A stretch of DNA of 64,000 bases from contig NZ_JAJADR010000002.1 of the NCBI RefSeq assembly GCF_020447265.1, positions 124,001 to 188,000 on the forward strand, read 5' to 3'. The stretch is from Hymenobacter lucidus (lineage in GTDB: Bacteria; Bacteroidota; Bacteroidia; Cytophagales; Hymenobacteraceae). Under the pieces are notes generated by a model. The model was not told the origin of the DNA and made no database searches. It worked only from the letters and a program-made list of their open reading frames with translations. Positions 43,510 through 52,277 of the stretch are shown here, piece by piece (position 1 is the stretch's first letter; the number at the start of each line of letters is the position of its first letter). The position numbers were made by a program, and so were the translations under genes.

Positions 43510-44358
43510 ATGATCCTCATTGCCGACGGCGGCTCGACCAAGAGCAGCTGGTGTCAGCTCGACGAGACTGGCAACCGGGTGTACTTCAACACTGAAGGCT
43601 ACAACCCCGACTTCATCAAAACGGCCGAAATTGCCGCTTCGCTCGACAAAAACCTGCCGGAAACCCTGGCACGGGATGAAGTACGGGAAGTGTTTTACTA
43701 CGGTGCCGGCGTTTCCTCGTCGAAGAAAGCCGACGTCATTGCCCAGGCCATGCGGCAGATTTTCCCTAATGCCAACGTCATCGTTGACCACGACCTGCTG
43801 GCGTCGGCACGGGCGCTGTTGGGCCGCAAGCCGGGCTTCGCGGCCATTCTGGGCACGGGCACCAACTCCTGCTTATACGACGGCGAGAAAATCATCTACA
43901 ACGTCGATTCACTCGGGTATTTCCTCGGCGACGAAGGCAGCGGCTCGTTTATTGGCAAGCGCCTGATGCGCGACTACCTGCGCGGCCTGCTGCCCGACGG
44001 CCTGCAGGATATTTTCCGGGAGGAATTCAACCTCACCCGCGAGGATATCCTGGACCGGCTCTACAACCAGCCCCTGCCCAACCGGTTTCTGGCCAGCTTC
44101 GGCAAGTTTGCCTACGACCACAACAACATCAGCTACTGCCGCGAAATTGTGCTCCAGGGCTTCGAGACGTTCTTCGAGAACATCGTGCTGCACTACCCCA
44201 ACTACCAGGACTACACCTTCAACTGCGTGGGCTCAGTGGCCTACAACTTCCGCGACGCGCTGGCCCAGGTGGCCCGTATCCACGGCATGGAAGTCGGCAA
44301 AATCATCCGCTCCCCCATCGATGACCTAGTAACCTACCACGAGCAGGAAGCGAAATAG
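43510..44358 (+). CDS. BadF/BadG/BcrA/BcrD-type ATPase, N-acetylglucosamine kinase-like
   Basis: The start at 43510 (MILIADGGSTKSSW) puts the phosphate-1 motif at the N-terminus and gives 282 residues; an upstream ATG at 43450 was rejected. Motifs of the acetate/sugar kinase-Hsp70-actin superfamily are ADGGSTKSSW, YGAGVSSSKKADVIAQAM, AILGTGTNSCLYDGEKI and GDEGSGSFIGKRLMRDYLRG, then NCVGSVAYNFRDAL. It probably phosphorylates an amino sugar or glucose-type sugar in the cytoplasm. Its position between the T9SS gene and the amylase suggests it handles a product of the glycan locus. Confidence 0.85.
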   Translation: MILIADGGSTKSSWCQLDETGNRVYFNTEGYNPDFIKTAEIAASLDKNLPETLARDEVREVFYYGAGVSSSKKADVIAQAMRQIFPNANVIVDHDLLASARALLGRKPGFAAILGTGTNSCLYDGEKIIYNVDSLGYFLGDEGSGSFIGKRLMRDYLRGLLPDGLQDIFREEFNLTREDILDRLYNQPLPNRFLASFGKFAYDHNNISYCREIVLQGFETFFENIVLHYPNYQDYTFNCVGSVAYNFRDALAQVARIHGMEVGKIIRSPIDDLVTYHEQEAK

Positions 44359-44397
44359 TTTATTAGGGCTTAGGAGGCACTCGATTTGCTTCGCAAA

Positions 44398-44451
44398 AGG
44401 CCAAAAAGAAAGGGACGATTCTGTACAGAATCGTCCCTTTCTTTTTGGCCT
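44398..44451. terminator. Perfect 54-bp palindrome acting as bidirectional terminator
   Basis: 44398-44424 and 44425-44451 are exact reverse complements with no loop spacer. The sequence includes AAAAAGAAAGGGACG and its mirror CGTCCCTTTCTTTTT. It separates convergent genes ending at 44358 and 44483. It is unusually long and exact for a terminator. Confidence 0.85.
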
Positions 44452-44482
44452 TGCCTGCTTGATGCCAGGCGCTAAGACCTGA

Positions 44483-47308
44483 TTAGTGCTGCACTACCAG
44501 GCGGGTGGTCTGGTGCAGCTCGCCGGTGCTCAGGCGAATGAGGTAGACGCCGTTGGCCAGGTCCTGCACGGGCAGCGTGAGCTGGTAGGAGCCCACAGGC
44601 TGCTTGGCGCCGGCTTTTACGGTGCGCACGGTGGCACCCAGCAGGTTTTGCACCGTTACGGTTACAGTGGCGGGCGTCTTCAGCTCGTAATGGAGCTGGG
44701 CGCTGCTGCCGGTGGGGTTCGGGGCGGCGCTTAGGCGCAGGGCGTCGGTGGCGCGGGCTTTGGTGCCCAATACCACGGCCTTTTTAATCAGGCGCGAGGT
44801 GTACACCGCGTACTGGCCGGGCTGCAGCGAAATAGGTGCCGTAGCGCTGCTGACGGTGATAGAGTCGCCGGTGAGGTAGTTGTACCACTTGCCGGTTTGC
44901 TGAAACTCGGGGTTGATAGACTGGGCCGTCACATCAAAGTTGCCGATTACCGTCACTTTCAGGTTGGCATCGGAGAGGTGAATCGACTTGGTCGCGCCGC
45001 TCAGCTGCTGAGTGTAGGTACCGGTTTTGAACACGGACTGGGTTTTCTTCAGCGCAATCAGCTCCCGGTAGGTGTTGTACAGTTTGCGGCGGTTGGGGTT
45101 CTGGTAATACTCCCACTTAATTGGCTTGTTGCCCACGCGGCCGTTTTCATCGATGCTCACGTCGTAGCCAACTTCGCCAAACTGCCAGATCATCTTGGGG
45201 CCGGGTACGGTGAAGAAGAAGGCGGCGGCGGCTTCGTTGCGGGCCAGGGCCACGTTGATGTCGCGCACGTTGTGGGCGGGGTTGGCCTGGTTGCCGTAGG
45301 TGATGTTCTTGAACATCAACCGCTCCTCGTCGTGGCTTTCCATGTAAGTCACCACGTTCGGATTCAGCCAGCCACGGGCCCCGAAATAGCCCCAGCTAAA
45401 GTCGGAGGTGCTCACGTAGCCCATGGTGGCCTCGTTGTAGTTGTGGGTCAGGTTGCCCCACAGCATCATGCCGTAGTCGGCCAGCACTTTCTCCTCGGAG
45501 TTGTCGGCGAAGTGCTCCAGGATGCAGTAGACGTTCGGGTCCACGGTCTTCATGAAGTCATAGTAGTCCTTCCAGATGTCGATGCGCGACTGGTCGAAGG
45601 CACCCCACGCGCCCACGTCGTTGGGGTTGTTGCGCTGGGTAAAGCCCTTGGAAAGGTCAAAACGGTAGCCGTCGACTTTGTATTCCTGCAGCCAGAACTC
45701 CATCACGCGCTTCGAGAAGTACTTGGTGAAGGGACTTTCGTGGTTGAAATCGTAGCCCACGTTGAAGGGGTGCGTGGCGTCGGCGTTAAACCAGGGACTG
45801 TTGGCAGCGGGCTTATCGTTCTGGAAGTACAGCTGCACCATCGGCGACTGGCCAAAAGAGTGGTTCAGTACCATATCGAGCACTACAGCCATACCGCGAC
45901 GGTGGCACTCGTCGATGAGGCGCTTCAGCTCGTTTTTGGTGCCGTAGTATTTGTCGGGCGCAAAGTAGAACGAGGGGTTGTAGCCCCAGCTTTCGTTGCC
46001 CTCAAACTCGTTGATAGGCATCAGCTCCACGGTATTAATGCCCAGGCGCTGCAGGTAATTGAGCGTGTCGCGCAGGGTGGCGTAGTCGTGGCGAGCCAGG
46101 AAGTCGCGCAGGTGCAGCTCATACACCACCATATCGGTGCGGGCCGGCCGGTTGAAGGTGGTCGTCTGCCACTGGTAGGCGGTCTGGTTGGTTTGCAGCA
46201 CCGATACGATGCCGGTCGTCAGGCCCGTGGGGTAGGCTTTCAGGTTGGGATAGGTTACGGCCGGAATGAACCGGTCGTTGCTGGGGTCCAGCACCTTTTC
46301 CGAGTATGGGTCGGCTACGCGCAGGTTGCCGTCTACGAGGTACTGGTAGGCGTATTCCTGGCCGGGCGTGAGGCCGTTGAGCTGAATCCACCAGTTGTTG
46401 CCGTCGGGCGTCTTATTCATGTAGCCCGCTTCCGTGGGCTGGAAGTTGTTGAACTCGCCCAGCACGTAGGCAAACTGCTTGCTCGGGGCCGTCAGCTTCA
46501 GAATTACTGAAGTGCCACCGTTGAGGTAGGTAATACCGTCTTTGGCCCCGGCGGGCAGCGCCGCTACCGTAACCGTGGGCCGGATAACAAAGACGAGCGA
46601 GTCGGAAACGGTGGTGGCACCGCTGGTAGCCGAGAGGCGGATGACGTTGCGGCCAGCCTGGGCCGCCGTTACAGTGCCGCTCAGCGTAGTGGTATTGGCC
46701 TGCTGGGTTACCAGCGTCTTATTCAGATACAGCGCCATGGTAGAGGCCGCCGAAGCCGTGCCGCTCACGCTGAGCTGGGTGCCGGCATTCACGAACAGCG
46801 GGTTGCCGCCGCCGGGTGCTACCGGGGCCGTGATGCGCACCGACAGGTTGGAGCCCTGCGTGACGTCCACGAAAATGTCGCCGCCACCGGTGGCGCGGCC
46901 TACTACGGCTCCGTCGCCGCTCTTGAAAATCATGGCCAGCTTCAGAATCTGGTCGGTAGCGGGCACACCGTAGAACGTGCGTGGCGTGAAAGTGAGGGTG
47001 TAGAGGTTCGGGTTGGTGGTGCTACGCGTCAGCAACGCGGCCGGGTCGGGCGTGTTGAACGAAGGGCTCTTCACGTACTTCCAGTCGGAGTTGGACGTGC
47101 TCTTGTCGGTGATAACGCCGGTCCAGATATACACCGGGCCAGTGAAGCCGGCCAGCGCGCCGTTGCCTTGGGTGGCATCGAAGGTGAGCGTCACTTGATC
47201 CGTGTCGCGGAAGAAAGTTGGCTGCGTGGTTACCACCTGGGCTTGCGCCGTCGTGATTCCGCCGGCCAGGAGCAACAGCAGCCCCAGCATTAGTCGAAGT
47301 ATTCTCAT
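44483..47308 (-). CDS. T9SS-secreted GH13 alpha-amylase family enzyme
   Basis: This 941-residue enzyme starts with a signal peptide (MRILRLMLGLLLLLAGGITTAQAQ). About 25-260 are strand-rich accessory domains; about 275-350 is a CBM48-like segment (YVLGEFNNFQPTEAGYMNKT). The GH13 catalytic barrel has region I DMVLNH, region II DGYRFDLSKGF (nucleophile Asp), region III CILEHF (acid/base Glu) and region IV MESHDE. The C-terminal 80 residues form a T9SS type A domain (SAAPNPTGSSAQLHYEL...GVYLIRLSTG). It should break alpha-glucans outside the cell, feeding SusCD. The promoter motif is shared with susC. Confidence 0.92.
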   Translation of the reverse strand: MRILRLMLGLLLLLAGGITTAQAQVVTTQPTFFRDTDQVTLTFDATQGNGALAGFTGPVYIWTGVITDKSTSNSDWKYVKSPSFNTPDPAALLTRSTTNPNLYTLTFTPRTFYGVPATDQILKLAMIFKSGDGAVVGRATGGGDIFVDVTQGSNLSVRITAPVAPGGGNPLFVNAGTQLSVSGTASAASTMALYLNKTLVTQQANTTTLSGTVTAAQAGRNVIRLSATSGATTVSDSLVFVIRPTVTVAALPAGAKDGITYLNGGTSVILKLTAPSKQFAYVLGEFNNFQPTEAGYMNKTPDGNNWWIQLNGLTPGQEYAYQYLVDGNLRVADPYSEKVLDPSNDRFIPAVTYPNLKAYPTGLTTGIVSVLQTNQTAYQWQTTTFNRPARTDMVVYELHLRDFLARHDYATLRDTLNYLQRLGINTVELMPINEFEGNESWGYNPSFYFAPDKYYGTKNELKRLIDECHRRGMAVVLDMVLNHSFGQSPMVQLYFQNDKPAANSPWFNADATHPFNVGYDFNHESPFTKYFSKRVMEFWLQEYKVDGYRFDLSKGFTQRNNPNDVGAWGAFDQSRIDIWKDYYDFMKTVDPNVYCILEHFADNSEEKVLADYGMMLWGNLTHNYNEATMGYVSTSDFSWGYFGARGWLNPNVVTYMESHDEERLMFKNITYGNQANPAHNVRDINVALARNEAAAAFFFTVPGPKMIWQFGEVGYDVSIDENGRVGNKPIKWEYYQNPNRRKLYNTYRELIALKKTQSVFKTGTYTQQLSGATKSIHLSDANLKVTVIGNFDVTAQSINPEFQQTGKWYNYLTGDSITVSSATAPISLQPGQYAVYTSRLIKKAVVLGTKARATDALRLSAAPNPTGSSAQLHYELKTPATVTVTVQNLLGATVRTVKAGAKQPVGSYQLTLPVQDLANGVYLIRLSTGELHQTTRLVVQH

Positions 47309-47359
47309 TGAGAGCGTGGGAATTAGTGGAAGTTTTGGAGTTCAGGAAAGATGAAAATA

Positions 47360-47373
47360 TTACGCAAGTTAAA
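47360..47373 (-). promoter_or_regulatory. TTGCGTA promoter motif of the amylase gene
   Basis: The minus strand reads TTTAACTTGCGTAA, 52 bp upstream of the amylase start codon. It matches the motif before susC at 11 or 12 of 14 positions. It is probably the -7 region plus shared downstream bases. Confidence 0.45.
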
Positions 47374-47495
47374 CACGATAATGCCGTAGTCAAAACGCTT
47401 TCCAATTATACTCACCCCGAAGCCCGGAGGCATCCGGGCGCGGCTTTTGTTCGTAGCTTTGCCGCCCCGCTCCTACGGCCGGGCTGCCTTGCTTA

Positions 47496-48494
47496 ATGCG
47501 TGATTCTACCCGTTCGTTTGCTGCTTTTTTCCGCTTTTGGTTGCTCATCGGCGGCCTGCTGCTAAGCGCCGCGCCGGTAAGCCAGGCGCAGCAGCCGGCC
47601 GCTCCGGTCCCAGCGGATACGGTAGTTCTCACTACACCTCTGCCCCGTCCCGCGTCTTTGCCCGCTGCCGCCCCGCCCGATTCGGGCTGGAGCCCGCGCC
47701 GCCTGCCAATTCTGGCCGGTGGGCTGGCCGTTACCTACACCGGGCTGCTGTATCTGCTCGACCAGGGCTGGTACACGGGTCCGCGCAGCGACTTCCACTG
47801 GTTCAACGACCTACAGGAGTGGAAACAGATGGACAAAGTGGGCCATTTCTGGGGCGCGTTTCACGAAAGCCGGGGCGCGGTGGATATGCTGCGCTGGGCG
47901 CGGGTGCCCGACCGCACCGCCACCTGGTACGGCGGTTTTGTGGGCTTCCTGCTGCAAAGCCCCATCGAGCTGCTCGATGGCCGCGACCCGGCCTACGGCG
48001 CTTCGGCCACCGATTTGGCAGCCAACTTTCTGGGCTCGGCCGCGCTTATCGGGCAGCAGCTGGCCTGGCAGGAGGTGCGGCTGATGCCCAAATACTCGTT
48101 CCATACCACTTCCTACGCCAAAATGCGGCCCAACGTGCTGGGCAAGTCTCTGGCCGAGCAGCATTTGAAGGATTATAACGGCCAGACTTACTGGCTCTGC
48201 GCCGACCTGGCCGCCTGGCTCAAACCCGAAAGCCGGTGGCCGAAGTGGCTGCAGCCGGCCGTGGGCTACGGAGCGCAGCAAATGGTATTCAACGACCCCG
48301 ACGCCAACGCCGTCCTGGGCCTGCGCGCCTACCGGCAATACTACCTGAGTCTGGACGTGAACCTGCGCCGCATTCCCACGCACAGCAAGCTGCTGAAACG
48401 GGTGTTCTACGTAGCCAGCATTTTCCATTTGCCCGCCCCGGCGTTGGAATACAACTCCCGGCGCGGTCTGGTGCTGCACGGGCTGTATTATTAG
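47496..48494 (+). CDS. DUF2279 family membrane-associated protein
   Basis: This 332-residue protein has an N-terminal hydrophobic segment (FFRFWLLIGGLLLSAAPVSQAQ), a Pro/Ala-rich linker, then a second hydrophobic segment (LPILAGGLAVTYTGLLYLLDQGWY). The DUF2279 core follows: QMDKVGHFWGAFHESRG, VGFLLQSPIELLDGRDPAYGASATDLAANFLGSAALI. It is related to YfiM-type lipoproteins and likely sits in the cell envelope. The function is unknown. The stop codon (48492-48494) touches the heptamer repeat. Confidence 0.82.
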   Translation: MRDSTRSFAAFFRFWLLIGGLLLSAAPVSQAQQPAAPVPADTVVLTTPLPRPASLPAAAPPDSGWSPRRLPILAGGLAVTYTGLLYLLDQGWYTGPRSDFHWFNDLQEWKQMDKVGHFWGAFHESRGAVDMLRWARVPDRTATWYGGFVGFLLQSPIELLDGRDPAYGASATDLAANFLGSAALIGQQLAWQEVRLMPKYSFHTTSYAKMRPNVLGKSLAEQHLKDYNGQTYWLCADLAAWLKPESRWPKWLQPAVGYGAQQMVFNDPDANAVLGLRAYRQYYLSLDVNLRRIPTHSKLLKRVFYVASIFHLPAPALEYNSRRGLVLHGLYY

Positions 48495-48562
48495 TTGTTG
48501 GTTGTTGGTTGTTGGTTGTTGGTTGTTGGTTGTTGGTTGTTGGTTGTTGGTTGTTGGTTGTT
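48494..48562. repeat. Tandem GTTGTTG heptamer repeat (about 10 copies)
   Basis: Nearly ten perfect tandem copies of the 7-bp unit GTTGTTG, starting at the last base of the upstream stop codon. No complementary arm lies within the following 190 bp. The word is the same as in the hairpin arms at 16877. As a perfect short tandem it is prone to slippage, so length variation between strains is likely. Confidence 0.95.
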
Positions 48563-48750
48563 AAGACAGTTTCGGGCTTTGCGTATAGTTCTGCCAATGG
48601 CGCGAATTTTCAACCAAACTTTCTCCTGCCTCGCTGCTGCCAACTGCCGTAAAAGGTGGCGGGGCCGATTCTGCGTACCTTGCAGCCTCGCTCCGGCCGA
48701 ATGTTTGCGCATTCGGCCCGCACCAACAACCAGCACTTAACCTTTGCAAT

Positions 48751-49869
48751 ATGAACGTAGGAGACCGGGTCCGTTTACTGACCGGCCGTGAAGAAGGCAT
48801 CATCACCCGCCTGCTTGATAACGACCTCGTGGAAGTGGCCATCGATAATGACTTCACCATTCCGGTACTGCGCCGCGAAGTGGTAGTGGTAGCCGCCGAA
48901 GAAACCAAAACCTTTGGCCTGAGTGCCAGTGCCGTAGCCGCCGAAAAAAAGATGGCTGCCAACGGCGCGGTGCAGGCCGCCCGCGCCGCTAAAGCGGCCG
49001 GCGTAACCACTCCGGCCGCCCCGGCCAAGAAAGTGGTAGGCCCCGAAGCGCCGCCTACGCCCAAAACCCCGCCGGTACAAAAAGGCCTGTATCTGGCCCT
49101 TACGCACCAGTCGCCGGAGCTGCTGGCCCTGCACATCATCAACCACACCGAGCGCGACGTACTCTTTACCTACGGCGAAGAGCTGGCGGGCCAGTACCGG
49201 GCCCTCTACGCCGACAAACTCAAGGCTAAATCGGTGAGTGCGGCCCTGGGCCACTGGCACCTGAAGGATTTCGACAAGTGGCCTGCGCCGGTTGTGCAGC
49301 TGCTGCCCCATTTGCTGAACGATACCACCGCCTATGAGCTGCTCACCAAGCGCGTGCAGTTCAAGGCCAATAGCTTCTACACCAGCCGCCAGGCCAACGT
49401 GCCGGTACTGCAGCGCGAAGCCTACCTGTTTCAGCTCGACGAAAAGCCCCCCGTGCCGGTAGCCGTGGCCCCCGAGAAGCTGGCCGAAACCCTGCAACAG
49501 CAACTCAGCGGCAACGCGCCTGCCAAGCCCGCCGCCGTGGCCCCGGCGCCCGAGCCCGCTAAAGCCCTGGTGGCCCCACCCCACGAGGTAGACCTGCACC
49601 TGGAAGCTCTGGACCCCGAAGCGGCCAAAGCCGAGCCAGCTCTGAGCAACACGGCCATTCTGAAGCTGCAGCTCGAAGCCTTCGAAGACACGCTGAGTCG
49701 CGCCTTGGCTACCAACATGCACGAAATCATCTACATCCACGGCTCCGGTAACGGCACGCTGCGCAAAGAGCTGCACAAGCTGCTGAGCCGCAACAAGGAC
49801 ATCAAGTTTTTCGAAGACTCGCAGAAGGAGAAGTTCGGCTACGGCGCCACGCTGGTTCGGCTGAAGTAA
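48751..49869 (+). CDS. DUF2027 and Smr domain protein
   Basis: The 372-residue protein starts with MNVGDRVRLLTGREEGIITRLLDNDLVEVAI, the DUF2027 N-terminus (SH3-like). An Ala/Pro-rich linker follows, then a middle strand-rich domain (about 105-235). The C-terminal Smr domain (about 275-372) has VDLHLE and the HGSGNGTLRKEL motif (HGxGxG-type loop). Smr domains nick or bind DNA or cleave RNA, as in MutS2. This architecture is conserved in Bacteroidota and its role is not known. TACCTTGC near 48677-48684 may be part of the promoter. Confidence 0.87.
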   Translation: MNVGDRVRLLTGREEGIITRLLDNDLVEVAIDNDFTIPVLRREVVVVAAEETKTFGLSASAVAAEKKMAANGAVQAARAAKAAGVTTPAAPAKKVVGPEAPPTPKTPPVQKGLYLALTHQSPELLALHIINHTERDVLFTYGEELAGQYRALYADKLKAKSVSAALGHWHLKDFDKWPAPVVQLLPHLLNDTTAYELLTKRVQFKANSFYTSRQANVPVLQREAYLFQLDEKPPVPVAVAPEKLAETLQQQLSGNAPAKPAAVAPAPEPAKALVAPPHEVDLHLEALDPEAAKAEPALSNTAILKLQLEAFEDTLSRALATNMHEIIYIHGSGNGTLRKELHKLLSRNKDIKFFEDSQKEKFGYGATLVRLK

Positions 49870-49889
49870 ACATAGTCCTTCTTCTTTTC

Positions 49890-49996
49890 GTCTGTCATCC
49901 TGAGCCCAGCGAAGGACCTTATTGGGTAAGAGCGAGTCGTAACAACGATGGTCGTGCTAACGTGATAAGGTCCTTCCCAAGCTTAGGATGACAGAC
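49890..49996. repeat. REP-like palindrome (CATCCTGA family)
   Basis: The arms 49890-49921 and 49966-49996 are imperfect complements with the core GTCTGTCATCCTGAGC and GAAGGACCTTA. The spacer is about 45 bp. It lies between the Smr gene and the next gene on the same strand. Confidence 0.8.
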
Positions 49997-50023
49997 GTTT
50001 TTTTGCTTTTCAAGTAGCCTATT

Positions 50024-50908
50024 ATGCCCGCCGTTTTTGCCCAATCCGTCCTCGTTGCCCTGCCCGACCAGCGCCAATTGGAGCTGCTGCGGTACGGCGA
50101 CCCGACGCATCCGGCGGCGGTATTCCACCACGGCTATGCCTCGTCGGGCCTGAGCATTCCGCCCAATGCGGAGCTGCTCCAGCAGTTGGGCCTGCAGATT
50201 CTGGCTCCCAACCGGCCCGGCGTGGGCCGCTCCGACGTGCACCGAGCCATGACCCTGGAGTCGTTTGCGGCGGATGTGGTTTTTGCCCTCGATGCGCTAC
50301 AGGTAACGGCGCCGATGGTCGTGCTGGGCTGGTCGGCGGGCGGGCTGTATGCCCAGGCCCACGCGGCGCTGTATCCGGCTCGGGTGGCAGCTCTGCATCT
50401 GCTCAATACCTGCCTGCCGCTGGGTGAGCCCGAAACCTACAAAGCCCTGCCGCCGCGCTGGAAAACCATTAAGTTTCTCAACGACTACGGCGCCTGGCTG
50501 GCCCAGCCCCTGGCCCGCCGCCTCAGCCGGCAATGGACCCTGGAGCCGGACCGCATGATCGACAAGTTCATGAACATGCTGGGCCCCGCCGAACAGGAAG
50601 AAGCCAACAACCCCGTCTCGCGCATCGTGCTGCGCGACGCGGCCCAGCACGGCTTTAGCCACCGGGGCCAGGGCGTGTACTACGACGGCCAGGCCCTGTG
50701 CCGCCCCCCGCAGTTCCGGCTGGCCGCCATCACCACCCCCACTACCATCTGGCACGGCACCGACGATTTTATCTGGCACCCGGCCCCCATTAAATACCTG
50801 GCCTCTCGCCTGCCCCACGCCACGCTGCACATGCTGCCCGGCGAAGGCCATATGCTGTATCTGAAGTACTGGCGCAAGATTCTGGAGCAGGTACGGGCGG
50901 AAGTGTAG
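50024..50908 (+). CDS. Alpha/beta fold hydrolase
   Basis: This 294-residue cytoplasmic alpha/beta hydrolase lacks a signal peptide. It has FHHGYASSGLSIPPN (oxyanion region), RPGVGRSDVHRAMTLESFAADV, the nucleophile elbow GWSAGGLYAQAHA, an acid in WHGTDDFIWHPAP and a His in PGEGHMLYLKYW, completing the Ser-Asp-His triad. The substrate cannot be inferred. It sits between two REP-like palindromes, isolated from its neighbours. Confidence 0.85.
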   Translation: MPAVFAQSVLVALPDQRQLELLRYGDPTHPAAVFHHGYASSGLSIPPNAELLQQLGLQILAPNRPGVGRSDVHRAMTLESFAADVVFALDALQVTAPMVVLGWSAGGLYAQAHAALYPARVAALHLLNTCLPLGEPETYKALPPRWKTIKFLNDYGAWLAQPLARRLSRQWTLEPDRMIDKFMNMLGPAEQEEANNPVSRIVLRDAAQHGFSHRGQGVYYDGQALCRPPQFRLAAITTPTTIWHGTDDFIWHPAPIKYLASRLPHATLHMLPGEGHMLYLKYWRKILEQVRAEV

Positions 50909-50930
50909 CAAAACTTCGTCGTTATTTAAA

Positions 50931-51089
50931 CTGTCATCCTGAGCCTGCGAAGGACCTTCCTCCCACCTACTCACTGCAGCTTGTGCCAACATAGTCAAGT
51001 TCTTTATCGTGAAGCGGCCGAGGGCTTTTCGCGTTGAATCACGCTTGTCACTATGGTGAGGAAGGTCCTTCGCAAGCTCAGGATGACAG
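50931..51089. repeat. REP-like palindrome (CATCCTGA family), long loop
   Basis: The arms 50931-50962 and 51058-51089 are complements at 31 of 32 positions (core GTCATCCTGAGC and GCGAAGGACCTTCCTC). The loop is about 95 bp. It is the best-conserved member in this window, placed between two same-strand genes. Confidence 0.85.
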
Positions 51090-51116
51090 CCAATTTTTTA
51101 CGCATTCCACTGCATC

Positions 51117-52052
51117 ATGTACGACCTTATCGGTGACATTCACGGCCATGCCGACGAGCTGTGTCAACTGCTGGCCAAGCTCGGCTACGCCCCGCACAAC
51201 GGCGTGTACCGCCACCCTGCCCGCCAGGTTATCTTCGTGGGCGACTTTGTGGACCGCGGCCCTAAAATCCGGGAAACGCTGCAAATCGTGCGGGCAATGG
51301 TAGACGGCGGCGCGGCTCGGGCCGTGATGGGCAACCACGAGTATAACGCCATTGCCTTCTATGAAAAGCATCCCCAGGGGGGCCACCTGCGGCCCCACAT
51401 GCCGCGCAATATTCTGCAGCATCTGCGCACTATTGAGGAATTCAACGGCCGCGAGTTATTCGCCGAGTGGCACGACTATATTCAGTGGTTTAAGACCCTG
51501 CCGCTGTTTCTGGATCTGGTCGACCTGCGCGTAGTCCACGCCTGCTGGGACCCGCGCCACATCGATTTTCTGAGCAGTGTGCTGGTGAACGGCTGCCTTA
51601 CCGACGCCGTGCTGCTGCGCGCCACCGACCGCAGCACGCCCGAGTACCACGCCATCGAGGAAACCCTGAAAGGCAAGGAAATCACGCTGCCGCCCGGCCT
51701 GAGCTTCCACGACAAAGACCAGAACGAGCGGAACAAAATGCGGGTGCGCTGGTGGTGCAACCCCCAGAGCTGCACCTACGCCGACTATTACCTGGAAAGC
51801 ATTCCGGCCCTCGACCCCCACCCCGTGGACCATGCCGCCCTACCCGATGCCTACCACTACGCCGAGGAAACGCCGGTCTTTTTCGGCCACTACTGGCTGC
51901 GCGGCACCCCCCAGATTCTGCGCCCCCATGCTGTGTGCCTCGATTATAGTGTGGCCCGGGGCGGCGAGCTAGTGGCCTACCGCTGGAGCGGCGAAAAAGT
52001 ATTAAAGGCTGAAAACCTGGTAGTAGCCGGCGAGCTTGTTGCCAATAGTTAG
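51117..52052 (+). CDS. Metallophosphoesterase
   Basis: This 311-residue calcineurin-like phosphoesterase has the motifs YDLIGDIHGH (residues 2-11), IFVGDFVDRGPK near 40, VMGNHEYNAI near 67, VVHACWD near 140 and FFGHYW near 265, the full set of metal ligands. It resembles PrpE/ApaH-type phosphatases that act on phosphoprotein or diadenosine tetraphosphate; the substrate here is unknown. Cytoplasmic. It is followed by a dyad terminator. Confidence 0.88.
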   Translation: MYDLIGDIHGHADELCQLLAKLGYAPHNGVYRHPARQVIFVGDFVDRGPKIRETLQIVRAMVDGGAARAVMGNHEYNAIAFYEKHPQGGHLRPHMPRNILQHLRTIEEFNGRELFAEWHDYIQWFKTLPLFLDLVDLRVVHACWDPRHIDFLSSVLVNGCLTDAVLLRATDRSTPEYHAIEETLKGKEITLPPGLSFHDKDQNERNKMRVRWWCNPQSCTYADYYLESIPALDPHPVDHAALPDAYHYAEETPVFFGHYWLRGTPQILRPHAVCLDYSVARGGELVAYRWSGEKVLKAENLVVAGELVANS

Positions 52053-52089
52053 CCCGAAGTAAGCATCTACCCTCCTGGTTCCCCTAAGT

Positions 52090-52149
52090 CTGTAACAATT
52101 CAGGCCGTAACAATTTCTTTTTGTTTCAGCCTAAATTGTTACAGGTTTT
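52090..52149 (+). terminator. Terminator-like inverted repeat
   Basis: CTGTAACAATTCAGGC (52090-52105) pairs with GCCTAAATTGTTACAG (52129-52144) with one mismatch, followed by GTTTTT. The stem is AT-rich and has a 23-nt spacer, so strength is uncertain. Confidence 0.55.
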
Positions 52150-52277
52150 TACGGCCTGTTCCACTGCTTACCAGCCACCGCCCGCCAGCGGCGTTGGCCA
52201 CAAAGCACGGCCTTTGTCGGGCACGCACGCAGCCTCGCCGCTATCCTTGTTACTTTGCAGAAATCCTCTGCTTTCCT

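Noticed and set aside
44897-46510. Plus-strand frame of 537 codons
   Set aside because: Antisense shadow of the GH13 amylase gene, which has all four catalytic regions.
48491-48740. Frames translating the heptamer tandem
   Set aside because: Low-complexity translations of a 7-bp repeat in several frames; no start context or conserved part.
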